A stretch of DNA of 64,000 nt from contig NZ_VDMA02000010.1 of NCBI RefSeq assembly GCF_006334915.2, forward strand, positions 124,001-188,000. Reading direction: 5' to 3'. The position numbers and the translations under genes were made by a program. The notes beneath the pieces are model-generated. The model saw only the letters and a program-made list of their open reading frames with translations, had not been told where the DNA came from and searched no databases. Each line of letters starts with the position of its first letter. Position 1 is the stretch's first letter. This DNA is from Microbispora catharanthi (GTDB lineage Bacteria > Actinomycetota > Actinomycetes > Streptosporangiales > Streptosporangiaceae). Below, piece after piece: positions 42,618-50,524 of this stretch.

Positions 42618-44519
42618 CTAATCCAGCCGGAGCCGCACGACGAGCGGGAGGTGGTCGGAGAACGGAACCCGGGGCGCGTCGGCCGCCACCGCGGTGAGCC
42701 CGTCCGAGATCAGCACGTGGTCGATGCGCCGCACAGGGGCGTCGGCGGGCGAGGTCGGCGGGTCGCCGAGCGCCCGCAGGGGGTCGGACAGGCCCGCGGC
42801 CTCCAGCACGCGCATCTGGGGATCGGACGGCGTCGTGTTGAGATCTCCCGCCACGATCACCGGTCGTGGGTCGGCCACACCGATGCCGGGTGGGAGGGTG
42901 TTCGCGGCGAGCCGCCGGGCGATCGCCGCCACCTCGGGCGCCTGCCCGCGCGGCTCCTGCAGGTGCGTGTTCACGATCCCCACCTCGTGGTCGCCGATGT
43001 TCAGCACGATCGACTGGGCCTGGGCGCCGGTCGGGTATCCGTGCCGCCCCAGCCGGGTCGAACCGATCTCAGCGACGGGCAGGTTCGTGAGCAGCGCGTC
43101 GCCCCAGAGTCGGTCCGCGGCGGGGGCGAAGTAGTAGCGCATGCCCAGGCCGCGGGCGATCCTCGCCAGGTCGTCGTGCCCGCCGTTGAGCAGCCAGCCC
43201 CGGTCCACCTCGCTGAGCAGCACCACGTCGGGGCGTCGCGTCGCGGCCCAGGCGGCGACGCGGTCGAGGTCGAGCCGCCCGCCGAGCCCGAAGCCCATCC
43301 GGATGTTGTACGCCACGAGTGTGAACTCGTTCCCCGTGATCGTTTTCGTGGCCGGCGGCGACTGCCAGGTGAGGAGGCCGGTCAGCAGGGCCAGCGACAC
43401 CGTGATCGACCCCCATCGGCGCGGCGCCCGCCGTACCGGGGTGGTCGGGCGCCGCCGGCCCCCGCGTACGGCGACGGCGGCGACCGGAACGGCGACCGCC
43501 ACCGGGACCAGGGCGTTGGGAAACCCCAGGTCGGCGTCGAAGGCCGCGTAGTAGAGGAACGCCCCGGCCAGGAACACGAGCATCCCGCCCAGCACCGCGA
43601 CGCCGCCGCGCCCGCCCGCGCTTCCCACGGTTGGGGCCGTGTGCCGCCCGGCGGCGCCGGCGCAGGCTCCGAGGGCGACCGTCGTCACGAGGGCCGGCAG
43701 GCCCTGCACGCCGGTCTCCGCCGCCGCCACCCCGGCGATCAGGAAGAGCCCGGCCGTCCAGCCCCACGACGTGGTCCAGGTGTAGACGACGGCCGCGCAC
43801 AGCGCCGCGACCTGGAGCGCGACCGCCAGAGCGGTGAAGGGCGCACTGTGCTGCGCGGTGTCCTGCGCGAGTATGGCCGGGCCGCCGCAGTACATGCCCG
43901 CGAGCATGAGCATCGGGCCGAAGGCGAACCACACGGCCGCCGGGGCGAGGATGGGCGACGCGGGCGAGAGCCGTACGGACCGCAGGAAGGCGACGCAGAG
44001 GGCGACGGCGGCGAACCAGGGGAGCGGCCCGACCCGCCAGACGAGGTCCACCCGGTCGAGGGCCAGATGGACGATCGACGCGCCGGCCAGGCCGCCGATC
44101 AGTCCGGCGGGCACCCACGTGTCCGCCACCGTCCGCGCGCAGCCGTAGAGGAAGACCAGGCCCGCCGTGACCCCGGCGGAGGCGAGCAGAAGCTGGGGGG
44201 CGCCCCCGTCTGCGGCCTGCAGGCCGAGCCGGGCCACGACGAGCGCCACCGCGCCCGCCGTCCTGACGATCCGGGGCGACGCGAGCCGCGCCGCGGGGAC
44301 GGCGGCGAACGGCAGGACGAACCACAGAGCGGCGTACATCCCCATGCTCGCGGGGTCGGTCTCGCCCGCCCTGCCGTACAGGGTGATGAGGGACGGCAGG
44401 AACACCCGCACCACGTCGAACAGGAGCGCGACGCCCGTCACAAGCATGACCAGTGGCCATGGGGGAGCGGGAAATCGGCGGGTCGGTGTGGTGCGCGGCT
44501 GCCTGGCCGTCTCGGTCAT
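42618..44519 (-). CDS. membrane protein with C-terminal endonuclease/exonuclease/phosphatase domain
   Basis: 633 residues from the ATG at 44519. The first 400 residues hold about ten hydrophobic helices. The C-terminal EEP (DNase I-like) fold runs from about 410 with FTLVAYNIRMGF, then VLLSEVDRG, IVNTHLQEP, VIVAGDLNTTPSD and RIDHVLISDGL...PFSDHLPLVVRL. These carry the catalytic N, E, D-x-N and D-H residues. The usual hydrolysis is of a phosphodiester or lipid phosphate. The domain order recalls proteins acting on phosphoinositide-like lipids, but the substrate is unknown. It is divergent from the first ROK gene. Confidence 0.85.
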   Translation of the reverse strand: MTETARQPRTTPTRRFPAPPWPLVMLVTGVALLFDVVRVFLPSLITLYGRAGETDPASMGMYAALWFVLPFAAVPAARLASPRIVRTAGAVALVVARLGLQAADGGAPQLLLASAGVTAGLVFLYGCARTVADTWVPAGLIGGLAGASIVHLALDRVDLVWRVGPLPWFAAVALCVAFLRSVRLSPASPILAPAAVWFAFGPMLMLAGMYCGGPAILAQDTAQHSAPFTALAVALQVAALCAAVVYTWTTSWGWTAGLFLIAGVAAAETGVQGLPALVTTVALGACAGAAGRHTAPTVGSAGGRGGVAVLGGMLVFLAGAFLYYAAFDADLGFPNALVPVAVAVPVAAVAVRGGRRRPTTPVRRAPRRWGSITVSLALLTGLLTWQSPPATKTITGNEFTLVAYNIRMGFGLGGRLDLDRVAAWAATRRPDVVLLSEVDRGWLLNGGHDDLARIARGLGMRYYFAPAADRLWGDALLTNLPVAEIGSTRLGRHGYPTGAQAQSIVLNIGDHEVGIVNTHLQEPRGQAPEVAAIARRLAANTLPPGIGVADPRPVIVAGDLNTTPSDPQMRVLEAAGLSDPLRALGDPPTSPADAPVRRIDHVLISDGLTAVAADAPRVPFSDHLPLVVRLRLD

Positions 44520-44532
44520 GGCGCTCCCTTCA

Positions 44533-44546
44533 GGCTCATATGAGCC
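44533..44546. promoter_or_regulatory. 14-bp perfect palindrome in front of the EEP membrane gene
   Basis: GGCTCATATGAGCC lies 13 bp upstream of the 42618-44519 start, in the region shared with the divergent ROK gene. Too close to the start for a promoter, it may be an operator or a 5' hairpin. Confidence 0.4.
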
Positions 44547-44750
44547 ATCCTCATGAAACATGGGAGCGTTACCAATACGTTCGACCTGGGGCGTTCCCCG
44601 CCCTTGTCCGCTCGCTAAGCTTGCTGGAAACCTTGTTGTTCATTCACGGGCGCACATGATCGAAGCGCCGCCGGGGGCCGAGCGAACCGGAGGGGCGTGG
44701 GTGGGCGCACCGACGGCGAGCCGGAGACTCAGACGATGGGAAGCAGGAGC

Positions 44751-45929
44751 ATGGAGCGACGTCCTGGCGTGCCCCGGCTGCTCCGGGAGATCAACGACCG
44801 GGCCGCCCTGGAACTGCTGCTCGCCTCGGGTCCCCTGACGCGCGGCCAGATCGGGGAGCTCACCGGCCTGTCCAAGGTCACCGCGTCCCAGACGCTGGCG
44901 CGTCTGGAGGAGCGCGGCCTGGTGGAGGTCGTGGGGGAGCAGGCGGGCAACAGGGGACCCAACGCCGCGTTGTACGGCGTGATCGCCTCCTGCGCGTACG
45001 TCGCGGGGCTCGAGGTGGGCCCCGACCGGGTGTCGGCGTCGATCGCCGACATCAACGGCGACGTGGTGGCCGAGGTGACGGCCTCCCCCGAGGGGCAGGA
45101 CGACCCGGTGTCGCTGGTGCACGCGGCCGTGGTGAAGGCCTGCAGGAGCGCGAAGGTGGCGCTGTCGCGGCTGCGCGGCGTGGTCATCGGCACGCCCGGC
45201 GTCGTCGACCCCCGCACCGGCGATGTACGGTTCTCCTTCGACCTGCCGCAGTGGCACGAGGGCATCCACGAGGCGCTGGCACGCGACCTGCGCCGGGACG
45301 TCACGATCGAGAACGACGTCAACCTCGCCGCGATCGCCGAACGCGCGAAGGGCTCCGCCCAGGAGGTGGACGACTTCGTGCTCGTGTGGGTGGGCCGGGG
45401 CATCGGCCTGGCCGTCGTGCTGGGCGGACGGCTGCACCGGGGCCGGTCGGGCAGCGCGGGGGAGATCGGCTACCTCCCGGTGCCCGGCGTGCCGCTCGCC
45501 GACGACGTGAGGGCGGTCCCCGGGCGTCTGCCGTCGCTCGGGGGCGGCCTGCAGTCGCTGGTCAGCTCCGAGGCCGTCACCGAACTGGCCCGCGGGCACG
45601 GCTTCGCCGGAAACACCGCCGCCGACTGCGTGACCGCGGCCGTCGCCGCCGGGTCCGCGGGCGAGCCCCTGCTCGACGAGGTCGCCTCGCGGCTCGCCCT
45701 CGGCGTGGCGTCGGTGTGCGTGGTGCTCGACCCCGGCCTCGTGGTGCTGGCCGGAGAGGTCTGCCGGGCCGGCGGGGCGGCGCTGACCACCCGCGTGGAA
45801 GAGGCGGTCGCGCGCATCTGCCCGGTCCCGCCGCAGGTCGTCACGAGCCAGGTGGAGGGCAATCCGGTGCTGCGCGGCGCCGTCCTCGCCGCGCTCGACC
45901 AGGCCCGTGAAGAGATCTTCACGGCATAG
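44751..45929 (+). CDS. ROK family transcriptional regulator 1
   Basis: 392 residues; the ATG at 44751 is preferred because the protein then starts like its paralogue at 55591. N-terminal winged helix (VPRLLREINDRAALELLLASGPLTRGQIGELTGLSKVTASQTLARLEERGLV). The ROK kinase-like domain (about 85-390) follows, with VVIGTPGVVDPRTG, IENDVNLAAIAE and HRGRSGSAGEIGYLPVPG. The usual zinc-site cysteines CxCGxxGC of ROK kinases are absent. Probably senses a sugar. It opens leftward of a copper-protein locus and has no transport genes beside it. A close paralogue sits 10.8 kb away. Confidence 0.9.
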   Translation: MERRPGVPRLLREINDRAALELLLASGPLTRGQIGELTGLSKVTASQTLARLEERGLVEVVGEQAGNRGPNAALYGVIASCAYVAGLEVGPDRVSASIADINGDVVAEVTASPEGQDDPVSLVHAAVVKACRSAKVALSRLRGVVIGTPGVVDPRTGDVRFSFDLPQWHEGIHEALARDLRRDVTIENDVNLAAIAERAKGSAQEVDDFVLVWVGRGIGLAVVLGGRLHRGRSGSAGEIGYLPVPGVPLADDVRAVPGRLPSLGGGLQSLVSSEAVTELARGHGFAGNTAADCVTAAVAAGSAGEPLLDEVASRLALGVASVCVVLDPGLVVLAGEVCRAGGAALTTRVEEAVARICPVPPQVVTSQVEGNPVLRGAVLAALDQAREEIFTA

Positions 45930-45978
45930 GGAGTGCTTCCAGCCGAAGCCCCGATCCGGACGGGTGACGGCGTCGCCG

Positions 45979-46956
45979 TTACGAGCCGTCCATGGAGTGG
46001 CCCGGAACGTTTCCGTTCGCGTCGGTCACCATGAGCGTCCCGGCCATTCCCATGTCGGAGTGGCTTTGTACGTGGCAGTGGTACATCCACATTCCGGGGC
46101 CGACGAGTTCGCCCGCGATCACTTGGAAGCCGAACGATTCGGCGGGTCCTGTGGTCTTGGTGTCGATGATCCGGCTTTGGTCTTGCGGGTCTTTGAGCAT
46201 GCCGGTGCGGTTGTCGGCCCAGCGGTGTCCGTGGATGTGGAAGGTGTGGAAGAAGTTGCCGTGGGCGATGACGATGAACTCCACGCGTTCGCCGAGTTCG
46301 GCGGTGAAGTCGGGTGCCTGGGTGAGGTTGTTGGTTTTCATGTCGTTGAAGACGACGGTGAAGGTCTTGTCCGGGAGTATGTCGCCTGTGCGGCGTACCA
46401 CCAGTGGCCCGTAGAGTCCGCGCAGGATGCCGCCTGTGCCGTGGTCGGTTCCCACGACGTGGTCGTGGTAGTGCCAGTAGCCGGCGCTGCCGGGTGCGAT
46501 GGTGCCGTCCGGGCGGGTGGCCGGGGTGTGGGTGCGCCAGGTGTAGACGTATCGGCTTCCCGGTTCCACCACGCTGTTGTTCATCCGCGTGCCGTCGCTG
46601 GTCGTTTCGTAGTCGACTCCGTGCGCGTGCAGGCTGGCGGTGACGTCGGTGTTGTTGACCAGCTCGATTTCGAGGGTCTCGCCCTCGATCATCTCGATGA
46701 GGGGGCCGGGGATCGTGGGCTTTCCGGGCTCCAGGCCGTAGCCCATCTGACCGTCCGGCAGGTTGTCCGCGTAGAGGGTGATGCGGCGGACGTCGCCCGG
46801 CTCGCCCGCGGTCTTGCCGGCGGTCTTGCCCGCGGGCTCCGCGGTGGCCTGACTGGCCACGGCGAACGGCGCGATCGCGGCGGCTGTCGCCGCGGTGGTG
46901 GTGAAGGCGCGCCGGGAGAGCAGGCGTCGCGTCACATCAGTGCTTTTCTCGGTCAT
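45979..46956 (-). CDS. two-domain (small) multicopper oxidase, copy 1
   Basis: 325 residues with a Tat signal peptide ([30 protein letters not shown]). Secreted laccase-like enzyme oxidising phenolics or metals while reducing oxygen. The copper ligands are LHAHGVD and [14 protein letters not shown] in domain 1, and [11 protein letters not shown] and [15 protein letters not shown] in domain 2. The C-x3-H-x4-M cluster of the last motif makes the type 1 site. It is 90 residues shorter than copy 2 because it ends soon after domain 2. DNA of this gene and its leader is nearly identical to copy 2. Confidence 0.88.
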   Translation of the reverse strand: MTEKSTDVTRRLLSRRAFTTTAATAAAIAPFAVASQATAEPAGKTAGKTAGEPGDVRRITLYADNLPDGQMGYGLEPGKPTIPGPLIEMIEGETLEIELVNNTDVTASLHAHGVDYETTSDGTRMNNSVVEPGSRYVYTWRTHTPATRPDGTIAPGSAGYWHYHDHVVGTDHGTGGILRGLYGPLVVRRTGDILPDKTFTVVFNDMKTNNLTQAPDFTAELGERVEFIVIAHGNFFHTFHIHGHRWADNRTGMLKDPQDQSRIIDTKTTGPAESFGFQVIAGELVGPGMWMYHCHVQSHSDMGMAGTLMVTDANGNVPGHSMDGS

Positions 46957-47082
46957 GGTTCCCAATCGGTGACGGCGCTCGCCCGGGCGCGGCGAGCGGG
47001 GGGTGGTCCGTGATGCCGGCGGATACGACATGGGGGTCGGGGTCGAGGCGCGGCCATGCCGGTCTGGAGGAATTCGCGCAGG
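46037..47082. repeat. duplicated laccase segment, copy 1
   Basis: 1046 bp corresponding to 47422-48469. Only scattered single-base differences are seen from about 46130 to 47082, rising towards the gene end. It covers most of the gene, its start and about 125 bp upstream of it. Confidence 0.85.
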
Positions 47083-47105
47083 AAAGAAGGAATTTCGAAG
47101 CCGGG

Positions 47106-47390
47106 TCAGCCGCAGCTGATCGCCGTGTAGTCGGTCTCGTATGACGTGGTGACCTTCTTGCCATTGATGAACGACGTCCCGGTCACGGTGGCCTTGCCCG
47201 CGCCGATCTGTTTGGCCCGCGTGTTGAAGGACTGGTACGCCTGCTTGCCCGGGGCCACGTCGGCCACGGTCTTGGAGCCGTACGGGGTGGTCAGTGTCAC
47301 GGTCGCCGGCACGTCGCCGTCGTTGACGGCCGTGACCGCGACGTACACCGACGTGCCCACGCAGCGGGACGAGGCGGTGACGGTCAGCGG
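47106..47390 (-). repeat. C-terminal module, laccase copy 2 copy
   Basis: 94 codons plus stop, 87 of 94 residues identical to the module coded on the opposite strand at 50153-50437. At DNA level this makes an inverted repeat about 2.8 kb apart. Confidence 0.8.
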
Positions 47391-48341
47391 CACGCTCTCG
47401 CTCGCGCCGGTCACGGTGAACGTCCCGGCCATTCCCATGTCGGAATAGCTCTGTACGTGGCAGTGGTACATCCACTTCCCGGGGCCGACGTATTCACCGG
47501 CGATGACCTGGAAGCCGAACGATTCGGCGGGTCCTGTGGTCTTGGTGTCGATGATCCGGCTTTGGTCTTGCGGGTCTTTGAGCATGCCGGTGCGGTTGTC
47601 GGCCCAGCGGTGTCCGTGGATGTGGAAGGTGTGGAAGAAGTTGCCGTGGGCGATGACGATGAACTCCACGCGTTCGCCGAGTTCGGCGGTGAAGTCGGGT
47701 GCCTGGGTGAGGTTGTTGGTCTTCATGTCGTTGAAGACGACGGTGAAGGTCTTGTCGGGGAGTATGTCGCCTGTGCGGCGTACCACCAGTGGCCCGTAGA
47801 GTCCGCGCAGGATGCCGCCTGTGCCGTGGTCGGTTCCCACGACGTGGTCGTGGTAGTGCCAGTAGCCGGCGCTGCCGGGTGCGATGGTGCCGTCCGGGCG
47901 GGTGGCCGGGGTGTGGGTGCGCCAGGTGTAGACGTACCGGCTTCCCGGTTCCACCACGCTGTTGTTCATCCGCGTGCCGTCGCTGGTCGTTTCGTAGTCG
48001 ACTCCGTGCGCGTGCAGGCTGGCGGTGACGTCGGTGTTGTTGACCAGCTCGATTTCGAGGGTCTCGCCCTCGATCATCTCGATGAGGGGGCCGGGGATCG
48101 TGGGGTTTCCGGGCTCCAGGCCGTAGCCCATCTGACCGTCCGGCAGGTTGTCCGCGTAGAGGGTGATGCGGCGGACGTCGCCCGGCTCGCCGGCGGTCTT
48201 GCCGGCGGTCTTGCCCGCGGGCTCCGCGGTGGCCTGACTGGCCACGGCGAACGGCGCGATCGCGGCGGCTGTCGCCGCGGTGGTGGTGAAGGCGCGCCGG
48301 GAGAGCAGGCGTCGCGTCACATCAGTGCTTTTCTCGGTCAT
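47106..48341 (-). CDS. two-domain (small) multicopper oxidase, copy 2 with extra C-terminal module
   Basis: 411 residues. Same Tat signal, domains and copper ligands as copy 1, including [21 protein letters not shown] and [15 protein letters not shown] (copy 1 has SHSDM at this point). It goes on for about 94 residues after domain 2: [17 protein letters not shown]... to YTAISCG, with two cysteines likely in a disulfide. The extension is almost the same as the C-terminus of the cupredoxin protein encoded at 49073-50437. It may fix the enzyme to the same surface or partner. Presumed laccase activity. Confidence 0.88.
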   Translation of the reverse strand: MTEKSTDVTRRLLSRRAFTTTAATAAAIAPFAVASQATAEPAGKTAGKTAGEPGDVRRITLYADNLPDGQMGYGLEPGNPTIPGPLIEMIEGETLEIELVNNTDVTASLHAHGVDYETTSDGTRMNNSVVEPGSRYVYTWRTHTPATRPDGTIAPGSAGYWHYHDHVVGTDHGTGGILRGLYGPLVVRRTGDILPDKTFTVVFNDMKTNNLTQAPDFTAELGERVEFIVIAHGNFFHTFHIHGHRWADNRTGMLKDPQDQSRIIDTKTTGPAESFGFQVIAGEYVGPGKWMYHCHVQSYSDMGMAGTFTVTGASESVPLTVTASSRCVGTSVYVAVTAVNDGDVPATVTLTTPYGSKTVADVAPGKQAYQSFNTRAKQIGAGKATVTGTSFINGKKVTTSYETDYTAISCG

Positions 48342-48469
48342 GGTTCCCAATCGGTGACGGCGCTCGCCCGGGCGCGGCGAGCGGGGGGGGTGGTCCGTGA
48401 TGCCGGCGGATACGACATGGGGGTCGGGGTCGAGGCGCGGCCATGCCGGTCCGGAGGAATTCGCGCAGG
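47422..48469. repeat. duplicated laccase segment, copy 2
   Basis: 1048 bp, partner of 46037-47082. The two-base length difference lies in a run of G (eight here, six in copy 1) upstream of the start. Confidence 0.85.
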
Positions 48470-49072
48470 TCTAAGGGCACTTCCACCGATGTGTAACGGG
48501 TCTTTAGCTGATTTCTTCGGTAAGTATGGTAACGAACTAGTCAACTTAGTAATTGATGTGGACTAAATGCAGCCAGACTGTTACGTTTCCAGCCGAAGCG
48601 CCTGAGGAGCGGCCACCAGCCTCTGAGGGGATGTAGGACGTCACGGCACCGCTGCCGTCACCGGGAATGATCGATCGGCGCAGGGACGAGGAGCTCGACA
48701 AGGTCGGCGCCACGTCCGACATCGGCGAGCCCAGTGACCACTGCGGCTGATCAGGTAGTTCTTCCGAAGGTTGCTGTTGCCCCCCACAACCGAAGGAGCG
48801 GACGATGGGCCGAAGAGACCTCTTCGCACACCCCGGCCACCCGCCTGGCGCCGCGCCGTGATCACAAGGGGAACGTCGCCCTGACTCTGGGCGTGGCGAC
48901 GCCGCCCGTCATGGCCGCCCGACCTACCACCGCTTCGAGGCCGACACCGCCTGGCCGAGTTCCGCGACGCCCGTGCGCGCGAGCTCTCCCGCCCGGCACG
49001 CCCTCGGAGTGACGCCGGCCGTAGCGCGATGTCCGCCGGCCGACGCATCAGATCATGAGAGGTACACGGTAT
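48470..49072. other. intergenic region with AT-rich promoter-like part and degenerate frames
   Basis: 600 bp between the divergent laccase copy 2 and the cupredoxin gene. An AT-richer stretch at about 48490-48590 contains TTAGT at 48546-48550 facing ACTAA at 48562-48566 and probably the promoters. The next 450 bp hold only short open frames, such as 27 codons from 48667 (MIDRRRDEELDKVG), that look like decayed or non-coding sequence. No gene supported. Confidence 0.5.
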
Positions 49073-50437
49073 ATGCGCATCAGATCTTTCTCGGGCTTCC
49101 TCAGTGATTTGCGGAGGGCGCTCAGAACCCCTGCCACGCTCGGACGCATGGCCCTGGTGATCGCGGCAGTGGCACTGCCGACGGTGTGGCTGTCGGGAGT
49201 CGGAGCCGCGGCGCAGGACCAGAGTCAGCAAGTCGGCCAGGCGGCGGAGCAGACGCTCGTCTGGACCGCCGACAACGATTACACCCAGTACAAGTCCGCG
49301 CCGACCACGGCGACGGCCGGCCCTGCGACGATCATCTTCGAGACCAACGCGTCGACCGGCAACACCTCCGGGATGACGCACACGCTGACGTTCGACGTCT
49401 CCAGCCCCGGCTACAACCACGACGTCAACGTCAACATCGTCGCCAGCCCCTTCGACACGAGCGGGGGCAGGCACGAGGTTCAGGTGAACCTCACCCCTGG
49501 AACGTACCGCTACTACTGCGCGATCCCCGGTCACTCGGGAATGGTCGGCGAGATCGTGGTCACCAGCGCCGGTCCCACCGACACGACGCCGCCGCAGGTG
49601 TCGGCTTCGGTGTCGGGCGAGGAGAACGCCGATGGCGACTACGTGGGTTCCGCCGCGGTGACCGTCTCGGCCACCGACACCGAGTCCGGTGTGGACACGG
49701 TGGAGTACGCCCTGGACGGTGGCGCGTTCCAGGCCTACACGGCTCCGGTGCCGGTGAACCAGGTCGGCGAGCACACTGTGCGGTACCGGGCCGCCGACAA
49801 GGCCGGCAACACCTCTGAGGTGCAGTCGGTGACGTTCACGGTGGTGGCCCCGCAGCCGAAGGACACCACCCCGCCGACGGTGTCGGCGGCTGTGTCCGGC
49901 ACGAAGGATGCCGATGGCGACTACGTGGATTCCGCCACGGTGACCATCTCCGCGACCGACACCGAGTCCGGTGTGGACACGGTGGAGTACGCCCTGGACG
50001 GTGGCGCGTTCCAGGCCTACACGGCTCCGGTGCCGGTGAACCAGGTCGGCGAGCACACCGTGAGCTATCGGGCGACCGACAAGGCCGGCAACACCTCCGA
50101 CGTCGCCACGGCCGACTTCACGGTCGTCGTGGCGCCGCCGCCCGCCGAGACGCCGCTGACCGTTACCGCCTCGTCCCGCTGCGTGGGCACGTCGGTGTAC
50201 GTAGCGGTCACGGCCGTCAACGACGGCGACGTGCCGGCGACCGTGACGCTGACCACCCCGTACGGCTCCAGGACCGTGGCCGACGTGGCCCCGGGCAAGC
50301 AGGCGTACCAGTCCTTCAACACGCGGGCCAACCAGATCGGCGCGGGCAAGGCCACCGTGACCGGGACGTCGTTCATCGACGGCGAGAAGGTCACCACGTC
50401 CTACGAGAGCGGCTACAACGCGATCAGCTGCGGCTGA
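49073..50437 (+). CDS. secreted cupredoxin with two Ig-like repeats and the shared C-terminal module
   Basis: 454 residues from the ATG at 49073 (GAGAGG nine bases upstream). The signal/anchor is near residues 28-50 (LVIAAVALPTVWLSGVGAAA). A cupredoxin follows (about 65-170) with copper ligands in MTHTLTFDV and YYCAIPGHSGMVGEIVV. Two Ig-like repeats of 94 residues come next, DTTPP.VSA.VSG to TFTVV, then the 94-residue module also found in laccase copy 2. The first His, Cys, His and Met of a type 1 copper site are recognisable. It may donate electrons to, or take them from, the laccases. Divergent from them; terminator follows. Confidence 0.8.
   Translation: MRIRSFSGFLSDLRRALRTPATLGRMALVIAAVALPTVWLSGVGAAAQDQSQQVGQAAEQTLVWTADNDYTQYKSAPTTATAGPATIIFETNASTGNTSGMTHTLTFDVSSPGYNHDVNVNIVASPFDTSGGRHEVQVNLTPGTYRYYCAIPGHSGMVGEIVVTSAGPTDTTPPQVSASVSGEENADGDYVGSAAVTVSATDTESGVDTVEYALDGGAFQAYTAPVPVNQVGEHTVRYRAADKAGNTSEVQSVTFTVVAPQPKDTTPPTVSAAVSGTKDADGDYVDSATVTISATDTESGVDTVEYALDGGAFQAYTAPVPVNQVGEHTVSYRATDKAGNTSDVATADFTVVVAPPPAETPLTVTASSRCVGTSVYVAVTAVNDGDVPATVTLTTPYGSRTVADVAPGKQAYQSFNTRANQIGAGKATVTGTSFIDGEKVTTSYESGYNAISCG
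49580..50143 (+). repeat. two 282-bp tandem units coding the Ig-like repeats
   Basis: Units 49580-49861 and 49862-50143. The middle part of each, about 49680-49780 and 49962-50062, is almost base-for-base identical, while the ends have diverged. Confidence 0.8.
50153..50437 (+). repeat. C-terminal module, cupredoxin copy
   Basis: Counterpart of 47106-47390 on the other strand. Protein differences are seven substitutions in 94 residues. Confidence 0.8.
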
Positions 50438-50487
50438 CCGGGCCGGCGTGGCGATCACGGTGTACGTACCGGGGACGCCGCCGAACC

Positions 50488-50519
50488 GGGGCCGACCGGC
50501 CGATGGGCCGGTCGGCCCC
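50488..50519. terminator. bidirectional terminator between cupredoxin and nagZ genes
   Basis: Perfect 14-bp stem (50488-50501 with 50506-50519) and GATG loop between convergent genes. Confidence 0.75.
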
Positions 50520-50524
50520 GCCCT

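Noticed and set aside
42264-44543. Very long plus-strand open frame opposite the EEP membrane protein gene
   Set aside because: Low-complexity Arg/Gly/Pro-rich translation and no motifs; the minus strand codes for a clear protein. Such antisense frames are common in GC-rich DNA. The same applies to 5697-7556 (-), 48641-50458 (-), 54032-55495 (+) and 9627-11111 (+).
46957-47475. Extended reading frame upstream of laccase copy 1
   Set aside because: The extension reads the C-terminal module of copy 2 in another frame; the Tat signal and the matching start of copy 2 fix the start at 46956.
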